37,278 nt of DNA, from the NCBI GenBank assembly GCA_030431755.1, contig JAUIIK010000041.1:1-37278 (forward strand), given 5' to 3'. This stretch comes from Chloroflexia bacterium (lineage in GTDB: Bacteria; Chloroflexota; Chloroflexia; Thermomicrobiales; CFX8). A model generated the notes under the pieces. It saw nothing but the letters and a program-made list of their open reading frames with translations, was not told where the DNA came from and ran no database searches. Position numbers and translations under genes: made by a program. The first letter of the stretch is position 1; each line of letters opens with the position of its first letter. Positions 31,715 through 37,278 of this stretch are shown piece after piece.

Positions 31715-33304
31715 ATGCTCAGCACGGCAGCGTTGCTGGCCATTGTGCCGCCGGGCCGGGGTGATGACCTCTTCCTCACCGTCGTCGTGACCGTGCTCGT
31801 CCTGCTGGGGCGCAGCATCGACTTTAAGATCAGCAAGGCTGGCTCAACCCACATGGGCACGCCCGCACTGCTCGTCGGCGTGCTGCTGCTCGATCCTGCG
31901 CTGGCTGTCCTGGCGGTTACCGGCGGCGCGGCGGCCAGCGAGATCGTCCGGCGCGCGCCAGTGCCAGCCGTGCTCTTCAACATCGGCCAGGCGACGATTC
32001 AGGCCTTTGTCGCGCTGGCGGTGCTCTCGCTGGCCGGGTGGAATCCGCACGCGCCGGACTTCGGCAGCCCATGGCTGATGTCGGCGGTGCTCTGTGCCGG
32101 GGCGCTGGCGATCGTGACAAGCGCCTTCCTCGTCAGCGTCGGCGCGAGCTTCGATGTCGGCCGTCCGCTCGGTCCAATCTTCAAGGAAGTATTGCTCGGC
32201 GGCGAATCCAAGCTCTACATCATCGACCTGTCCAAGCTCTGTTTCGGCATCATCGCGGCGATCTTGATCGAGGTCACGCCCTTTCACGCGCTGCTGATCA
32301 TCGTCCCGCTGGCGACGATGAGCTCGGTCGTCGCCCACACTTTCAACCTCCGCCGGCAGCTCGAGAAAGCGCTGCACGAGACCGAGGACTCGCTGGCCGA
32401 AGCGCAGCGGGTGGCGCAGCTTGGGAGCTGGGAGTGGGAGATGTCCAGCCGCTACATGCGCTGGTCGGATCAGATCTTCGAGATCACCGGGATCGAACGC
32501 GCAGAGGGGCCGGTCTCGCTCAGCAATCTCCGGGAGTTGCTACGGATACCCGACCGCGTCAAGCTCGAGCACGCGATTGGCCGTGTGCTGGAGACGCACG
32601 GCCGCGAGGAATTCGATCACGAGGTGCGGCGCGCCGATGGTTCCGTGCGCTATCTGCACCATGTCATCGCCTGGGCCTCGGATGCGGGCCAGGATAATGA
32701 CCGGCTCGTCGGCACAGTACTAGACATAACCGAGCGCAAGCGGCTGGAGCTGGAGCTACGCCATCAGGCTTATCACGACGGCCTGACCGGCCTCCCGAAT
32801 CGCGAGCTGTTTCTGGAGCGCCTGGGCGAGTGTCTGGTCGGGGCAAACGGCCACGATCCGGAGAAGGGCGTGATCTTCATCGATCTCGACTTCTTCAAGC
32901 AGATCAACGATCGCTTCGGCCACGAGGCCGGCGATAGCGTGCTGATCAAGGTCGCGCGCAGGCTGCAGCAGCACGTCGGGCCGCATGACACGGTCGCGCG
33001 CTTGAGCGGGGATGAGTTCACGGTGCTGGTCTGCAACCGGGGCCAGCGCGACCGTATGATCGCCCTGGCCGGCGACTTGCTGCGCGCTGTCCAGCGGCCG
33101 ATTCACATCGACGGCGAGGCGATTCCGATGACCGCCAGCGCTGGCCTGGTGCGCATCACGCCACGCCACCAGACTCCCTCCGATGTCATCCGGGAAGCGG
33201 ACAACGCGCTCTACCGGGCCAAAGGCGCTGGCCGCAATAGGCTGAGCGTCGAGGCGCCAGATCCGGAAACTGACAGCGCGACCATCCTTCGCACGCTCGC
33301 CTGA
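31715..33304 (+). CDS. membrane-bound PAS-GGDEF diguanylate cyclase
   Basis: The protein is about 529 residues from ATG 31715. It has five or more hydrophobic segments up to about residue 210 (LFLTVVVTVLVLLG, PALLVGVLLLDPALAVLAV, ALLIIVPLATMSSVVAH), then a coiled linker, a PAS domain (about 230-345, QRVAQLGSWEWEMSSRYMRW and GTVLDITERKRLELEL), and a GGDEF domain with the active-site variant SGDEF (Ser431) in ARLSGDEFTVL. The RxxD inhibitory site is not kept (GPHD). It makes c-di-GMP. The frame is open upstream of 31715 with no ATG/GTG/TTG, so the true start is uncertain; the first TM probably begins before the annotated Met. Confidence 0.9.
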   Translation: MLSTAALLAIVPPGRGDDLFLTVVVTVLVLLGRSIDFKISKAGSTHMGTPALLVGVLLLDPALAVLAVTGGAAASEIVRRAPVPAVLFNIGQATIQAFVALAVLSLAGWNPHAPDFGSPWLMSAVLCAGALAIVTSAFLVSVGASFDVGRPLGPIFKEVLLGGESKLYIIDLSKLCFGIIAAILIEVTPFHALLIIVPLATMSSVVAHTFNLRRQLEKALHETEDSLAEAQRVAQLGSWEWEMSSRYMRWSDQIFEITGIERAEGPVSLSNLRELLRIPDRVKLEHAIGRVLETHGREEFDHEVRRADGSVRYLHHVIAWASDAGQDNDRLVGTVLDITERKRLELELRHQAYHDGLTGLPNRELFLERLGECLVGANGHDPEKGVIFIDLDFFKQINDRFGHEAGDSVLIKVARRLQQHVGPHDTVARLSGDEFTVLVCNRGQRDRMIALAGDLLRAVQRPIHIDGEAIPMTASAGLVRITPRHQTPSDVIREADNALYRAKGAGRNRLSVEAPDPETDSATILRTLA

Positions 33305-33450
33305 GCGGGCTTCACCTCGCTACATTTTCCCTATATCCTGAGATACACCCAGTTGAAACGCCGCGCCATACGATGTGGTCAGCGTAGAACCCCGCGCCAC
33401 GGGCATAGCCAGGCATTGGCCCGCGGCACTCAGGATGGAGCAGGACGACC

Positions 33451-34656
33451 ATGAGCGGCAAACCACAGCAGGACGCAACCGACGATCGTATTGAGCAGAA
33501 GCCGGCCGAAACTACGGCCGAGCCTGAGCGCGAGCGCCAAACCCCCGAGGAAGACACGACGCCGGCCATCAACGCGCCGGAAAATCTAGATGGTGAGCCG
33601 CTGCCGGTCGAGAAGGTCGAGAGCGACCTCGAATCAAAAGAAGAAGCCCTGACCGTGCCGGGCTCGGAAGACGCCGAGGCGCGCCCCGATGACCAGGGCA
33701 CGCCGGTCGTTGCCGAGCCGGAGGATGATTCTGCAGAGTCGGTCTCCGACGACCCTCCGGACGAGCAGCTCATCCCAATAGAAGATGAGGAGCCCGGCCT
33801 GGAGGATGAGGACGACGAGCCCTCCGGGCCTGCCGACGAAGACCTCGTGCCCATCGATGATGGCACGGAACTGCCGTTCGATGAGGATGCAGATCTCGAC
33901 AATGACGACAGCGACGATGATGATGACGACGAGCTGACGATCACCGCCGACAATGCTTCCAACGCCGGGAGCAGCAACGCGACGGCGATCTCGGCTGACG
34001 ACGATGAGCTCTCATTTGGCGACATCGGCAACCCCGCCAGCGAAGGCGTGCTGCTCCAGGGCGAGGCGGATGAGTCCGAAAATGAGATCGATATCGACGG
34101 TTCGGACGGGCAGACGGTCATCTCCGGAAATGCGAACGACGACAACGAGTTCATGGCGTTCGATCCCAACGAGGGTGAAAACGACAGCGGTAGTCTGCAT
34201 TTCGGCGAAGCTGATGAGGACCCTGGCAATGTCATCGGAGCTGGCATGGAAGATGACTCGCCGATTGTCAATCCAAACGATGAGACCACTGTTGAAGGTA
34301 CGGTGATAACGACGGAAGATGAGGAGCAGCCGGCGGAGTCCGAGGACGCGGCGCCAGCAGACGCGGACAAACCCGCAACCGACGACGGCGAGATCAACGC
34401 GCCGATTGATTTCTCTCCTCCTCCAGAACGCCGCCGCGAGCCGGAGCCGGAAGAAGACGAGAAGGCCGCCGAGGAGGCTGAGGCCAGGGAGCGGGGCGAG
34501 CTCGACTTGAGCGGCGGGCGCGAATCCGACAGTATCTTCGACGCCATCGACGTCTTCACCGGCAGCGACGACGACGATGATCTCTTCGCCACAAAGGACG
34601 ACGACGGCCGCGACGATAGCGACGACGATGCGGACGACCTGGACGATATCTTCTAG
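33451..34656 (+). CDS. highly acidic disordered protein of unknown function
   Basis: The 401-residue protein has about 143 Asp/Glu (36% by hand count), few hydrophobics, no Cys and many Pro, Ser, Thr and Ala, so it is predicted intrinsically disordered. Runs such as DNDDSDDDDDDEL and TGSDDDDDLFATKDDDG occur. Two near-copies, LIPIEDEE and LVPIDDGTE, repeat about 35 residues apart. There is no signal or TM. The start ATG 33451 is preceded by GGAGCAGGA. The stop TAG lies in the CTAGT at the left end of the palindromic repeat copy B, so its natural end might have been altered. Possible roles (metal or protein buffering, chaperone) are not shown. Confidence 0.75.
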   Translation: MSGKPQQDATDDRIEQKPAETTAEPERERQTPEEDTTPAINAPENLDGEPLPVEKVESDLESKEEALTVPGSEDAEARPDDQGTPVVAEPEDDSAESVSDDPPDEQLIPIEDEEPGLEDEDDEPSGPADEDLVPIDDGTELPFDEDADLDNDDSDDDDDDELTITADNASNAGSSNATAISADDDELSFGDIGNPASEGVLLQGEADESENEIDIDGSDGQTVISGNANDDNEFMAFDPNEGENDSGSLHFGEADEDPGNVIGAGMEDDSPIVNPNDETTVEGTVITTEDEEQPAESEDAAPADADKPATDDGEINAPIDFSPPPERRREPEPEEDEKAAEEAEARERGELDLSGGRESDSIFDAIDVFTGSDDDDDLFATKDDDGRDDSDDDADDLDDIF

Positions 34657-34875
34657 TCGTCTGCTACTTGCGAACTGATCGGAGCAATCCCACTTCGCCG
34701 GGAAGGTCATCTCTAACAAAATTGTCATTTCGACCAGCGGGAGAAATCTCAGTGTAACGCTTCACTGATGTTCGCCTGAGATTTCTCGCTCCACTCGAAA
34801 TGACAACCTCGGAGGTTGTTGAGTCGTCCGGGAATCCCCAAAATGTCGAGCAAGCCATGAGCAATGCGTGATCCG
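34653..34875. repeat. palindromic MITE-like element, copy B (diverged)
   Basis: CTAGTCGTCTGCTACTTG begins as copy A does (CTAGTGCTCTGTTACTCA), and the inner part has the same GAGAAATCTCAG...CTGAGATTTCTC, TGTCATTTCGA...CTCGAAATGACA and GTTGAGTCGTCCGGGAA pieces in the same order as at 14613-14852. The left terminus provides the TAG stop of the acidic protein. The right end is uncertain, about 34875. Confidence 0.75.
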
Positions 34876-34917
34876 GTTGAAGCGTTCCAGTTGCCAGGTT
34901 CGCGTCGTCGCAACCGG

Positions 34918-35050
34918 CGACGCACCGCGTCGCAGCTACCGGTGATACCGGCGCATTGCCGCTCCAGGGATCCTTGCTCCTGTAGCGGCGACGCGATGCG
35001 TCGCCATACCCGCCGCGCTCGCTCTCGGCGGATGAGGAACTCATCACCAC
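34918..35050 (+). repeat. 133-bp repeat, left copy of an inverted pair
   Basis: The sequence from CGACGCACCGCGTCGC to CTCATCACCAC matches the complement of 35994-36125 with substitutions and small indels; the 83 bases from GGATCC on are roughly 80% alike by eye. It has internal stem-forming GACGC/GCGTC pairs. It ends 20 bases before the SDR stop. Confidence 0.8.
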
Positions 35051-35069
35051 AACTCCGTATGACAGAGCA

Positions 35070-35885
35070 CTATGTGCGGATGAACCCGCCTTCGGAGTGG
35101 ATGATCTGGCCGGTGATCCAGCGAGCCTCCGGCGACGTGAGAAAGGCCACTAGCCGGGCCGCGTCTCCGGGCTCGCCCAGCCGTCCCATCGGGAAGCGCG
35201 GCAGCAGCAGGTTTTTGAGATCAGCGTCCATCCAGCCGGTGTCGGTCGGACCGGGGTTGACCGCGTTGACGGTGATCCCACGCGGCGCGAGGGCGAGCGA
35301 GAGTGACACGGTCAACGCTTCGACCGCGCCTTTGGTCGCGGCGTAGGCCAGCTCGCGCGGCATCGGGCCAAGCGACTGTCCCGAACTGAGATTGACGATC
35401 CGTCCCGACCCGGCGCGTTGACCTTCGTCGGGAAAGCGCCGGGCGAACTCGGCACAAAGCAGGGCCGTCGCCCGCAGATTGACGGCGTAGTGGGCATCGA
35501 GTGTCTGCGCGTCGAGCGTATCCCAGGTCGCGTCGGTCGAGTAGGCGGCGTTGTTGACGAGGATCGTCGCCGGACCGAGCCACTCCGCCGCCGTCTCAAT
35601 CACCCGCGCCGGAGCGTCTGGCTCCGAGAGATCAACGCGCATGGCGCTGGCCCGAACGCCCTGGCGCTCAATCGCCTCCTCGAGGATAGCCGGGCCGTCA
35701 CGGTCGAGCAGTTGCGAGGTCTGGGCGTCGTACTCCTGCCAGTGGGTGAAGAAGACATCGGCCCCGGCTCGCGCCAGCGCCATGCAGATGGCCGCGCCGA
35801 TGCCCTCGCGGCGGCTCGCGCCGGTCACGATCGCTCGTTGACCTGACAAACTCCGGGTGTTGCGTTCAGGTTCTGCGGTCATCAT
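35070..35885 (-). CDS. short-chain dehydrogenase/reductase (SDR)
   Basis: The 271-residue classical SDR has a TGASRREGIG cofactor loop (about residues 21-30), VNNAAYS, catalytic Ser in IVNLSSGQS and YAATKGAVEAL (Tyr-x-x-x-Lys), then NAVNPGPTDTGWM and the end WITGQIIHSEGGF. The REG within the loop suggests NADP(H) use, as an inference. It starts at ATG 35885 (MMTAEPE); a second in-frame ATG lies three bases on. It is flanked on both sides by copies of one repeat in opposite orientation. Confidence 0.94.
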   Translation of the reverse strand: MMTAEPERNTRSLSGQRAIVTGASRREGIGAAICMALARAGADVFFTHWQEYDAQTSQLLDRDGPAILEEAIERQGVRASAMRVDLSEPDAPARVIETAAEWLGPATILVNNAAYSTDATWDTLDAQTLDAHYAVNLRATALLCAEFARRFPDEGQRAGSGRIVNLSSGQSLGPMPRELAYAATKGAVEALTVSLSLALAPRGITVNAVNPGPTDTGWMDADLKNLLLPRFPMGRLGEPGDAARLVAFLTSPEARWITGQIIHSEGGFIRT

Positions 35886-35993
35886 TGCTCGCTCTTCGTG
35901 TCAGGGTAGTCCACCTGCCAACGGCCGCTGTCAGTTCTCATGCTTCTGTAGCAAACTCTAACCCTCCAGAGCCCCGTGCGGTCATGTGGAGCC

Positions 35994-36125
35994 GTGGTGA
36001 TGAGCTCCCTCGTCCGCCGATGGTGAGCGCGGCGGGTTGAGCGACGCAGCGTGTCGCAGCTACAGGGGCAGGATCCCTCGGAGAGGAACGGCAGCGGTGT
36101 CATTGGTAGCCGCGACGCGGCGTCG
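35994..36125 (-). repeat. 132-bp repeat, right copy of an inverted pair
   Basis: This is the inverted partner of 34918-35050. From GTGGTGATGAG at 35994 to GGATCC at 36071-36076 it matches the left copy's last 83 bases, and CGACGCGGCGTCG at 36113-36125 matches its start. It lies between the SDR start and the beta-lactamase-like gene, in a 287-base gap with no gene. Confidence 0.8.
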
Positions 36126-36172
36126 AGGGGGTCCCAGGCGGACCACAGATCTAGACACTGTGACGACACGGC

Positions 36173-37278
36173 CTACTCCGTAAATGTCCGGTAATAGTCG
36201 CAGCCCGAGAAGATTGCCCGCAATGCCTGCCCTTCGACGAAGGTCTCGAAGCGCACAGTCTCGGGCGTGTCATTGAGCCGCCAGGTTGACACGTCGATGC
36301 GCTCCATCGTCCACTCTTCGCCGTCGGGCATCACAAAGAGCGGCTCGCCATCCCAGCCCGGCGCAATTCGGAAATTGGTGAAGACAGAGCCATATGTACG
36401 GTAGTGGCCGGCGATCTGGCCGCGCTCGTCCATTGCCCGCGCAGCTCTGTTGCGAGCTACGGTCTGGCCCGCGCTGACATAGCGTGCCCCGCCATGACGG
36501 ATCTCGATGCCGAGTTCGCGATCGCCCCGGATGTTGAGCGCGTACCGAGAGAAGCCGGGATGGTCGGCAACGAACCGATCCTCGGCAACCTGCCAGATGG
36601 TCGCTTCCTCACCCTCCACAATCATGGTTAGGCGCTCGCCGTGCGCGACGAGGTCGAAGGCGCTGCTACCGTCGGGTACCGTGACATACGATCCGGCCAG
36701 CTCCGCTGCCTGCTTGATGTGCCGACGATCCGGTAGCTCGGGCAAGTCGGACATTGACCGTCCAGCTGAAGCCGCGGCCAATGCCTGATGGATCGGCAGG
36801 GCGATTGAGTAAAGCTGCGCGATGCAGTTGATCATGATGACGAAGCCAAGACCGGTATCGAGATCTGCCCACATCCAGGCCATATGCCCCGGCATCTCGC
36901 CGCCATGGCTGATGATCGTGTGGCCGTCGATCTCGTCGCGGTCGATGCCGTAGCCATACCAGTGATCCTGCTCGACCTCGATGTGCTTCTCGATGAGTAG
37001 CTCATAGCTTGCGTCCGAGAGGAGCCGCGCATCGCGATTCATCAGCGCCTGCATGTAGACGACCTGCTCGGCGACCGGCGCTGCCATGCAGCCTTCGCCG
37101 GTCGCGATCTCCAGCCATGCGGCGGGAGTCAGGCCGTGATGGGGGAGCCAGGGGCGGTCACCGAACGCAGGCAGGTAGCCGCTGACGAGCTTGTGCCGCA
37201 TGTCCAGCACCGTTTCAGGTTCGGTTGCGGTCATCCCGAGCGGCGAGAGGATGCGCCGCCGGATGATCTCACCGTAGG
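36173..37278 (-). CDS. serine hydrolase, class C beta-lactamase-like, C-terminal part (cut by window edge)
   Basis: The frame is open through the right edge: the first residues read YGEIIRRRILSPLGMTATEP, the typical stretch after the active-site region in class C beta-lactamase/esterase-like proteins. The C-terminal part has HIEVEQDHWYGYGIDRDEI and ISHGGEMPGHMAWMW, the HxG motif that replaces KTG. The SxxK and YxN motifs lie outside the window. The last 200 residues (IWQVAEDRFVADHPGFSRYA, ending DYYRTFTE) form an extra beta-rich domain. It could be an esterase or peptidase rather than a true beta-lactamase. Confidence 0.88.
   Translation of the reverse strand, partial: YGEIIRRRILSPLGMTATEPETVLDMRHKLVSGYLPAFGDRPWLPHHGLTPAAWLEIATGEGCMAAPVAEQVVYMQALMNRDARLLSDASYELLIEKHIEVEQDHWYGYGIDRDEIDGHTIISHGGEMPGHMAWMWADLDTGLGFVIMINCIAQLYSIALPIHQALAAASAGRSMSDLPELPDRRHIKQAAELAGSYVTVPDGSSAFDLVAHGERLTMIVEGEEATIWQVAEDRFVADHPGFSRYALNIRGDRELGIEIRHGGARYVSAGQTVARNRAARAMDERGQIAGHYRTYGSVFTNFRIAPGWDGEPLFVMPDGEEWTMERIDVSTWRLNDTPETVRFETFVEGQALRAIFSGCDYYRTFTE

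Overview
The window looks like a chromosomal segment of a GC-rich, single-membrane (monoderm-type) bacterium, most likely Chloroflexota and perhaps the Thermomicrobia side of that phylum. This is inferred from high GC, frequent GTG/TTG starts, a flagellar cluster with no P-ring or L-ring genes in view, a short Bacillus-like hook protein, a heliorhodopsin (a family found mainly in monoderms) and a beta-solenoid protein type I associate with this group. No rRNA, tRNA or CRISPR array was seen, so the placement is an inference.

Layout. Positions 1-778 hold the start of an MBL-fold hydrolase (minus strand, cut by the window edge) and a small DUF2255-like protein. After a 173-bp MITE-like element comes an 11-kb flagellar cluster, all on the plus strand: flgC-fliE-fliF-fliG-fliH-fliI-fliJ-lytic transglycosylase-flgB-fliK-flgD-flgE (1255-11916). 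Most genes are tightly spaced or overlapping. It encodes rod, MS-ring, switch, export ATPase complex, hook-length control, hook cap and hook, and it ends at a hairpin terminator. A telomere-like GGGATTA array lies between fliE and fliF.

Positions 12070-18470 hold an S9 prolyl-oligopeptidase-type peptidase, two paralogous Nudix hydrolases flanking an ABC-2 exporter pair, and an MFS transporter. Positions 18538-20758 hold two DUF433/DUF5615 toxin-antitoxin-like modules and a lipoprotein. The second module lies between a decayed copy of the dnaA 3' end and dnaA itself, and its toxin gene has lost its tail. dnaA (minus) has no dnaN next to it. Its upstream region has a perfect DnaA box and a series of perfect inverted repeats, so it is a possible oriC or structured-RNA region.

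Positions 22760-37278 hold an M20 peptidase, an SDR-like protein with a C-terminal DUF2867-type region, a clear heliorhodopsin, a secreted protein, a BisC/TorA-type molybdoenzyme, a Tat-exported repeat protein, a membrane PAS-GGDEF diguanylate cyclase, a very acidic disordered protein, an SDR oxidoreductase flanked by inverted 133-bp repeats, and a serine beta-lactamase-like hydrolase cut by the right edge.

The most notable signals are non-coding. A 240-bp palindromic element occurs twice, and its CTAG end supplies a neighbouring gene's TAG stop both times. A TGTACGTACA palindrome sits at the predicted start site of both the flagellar and the dnaA promoters. The dnaA 3'-end duplication around the second toxin-antitoxin module resembles integration into the 3' end of a gene.
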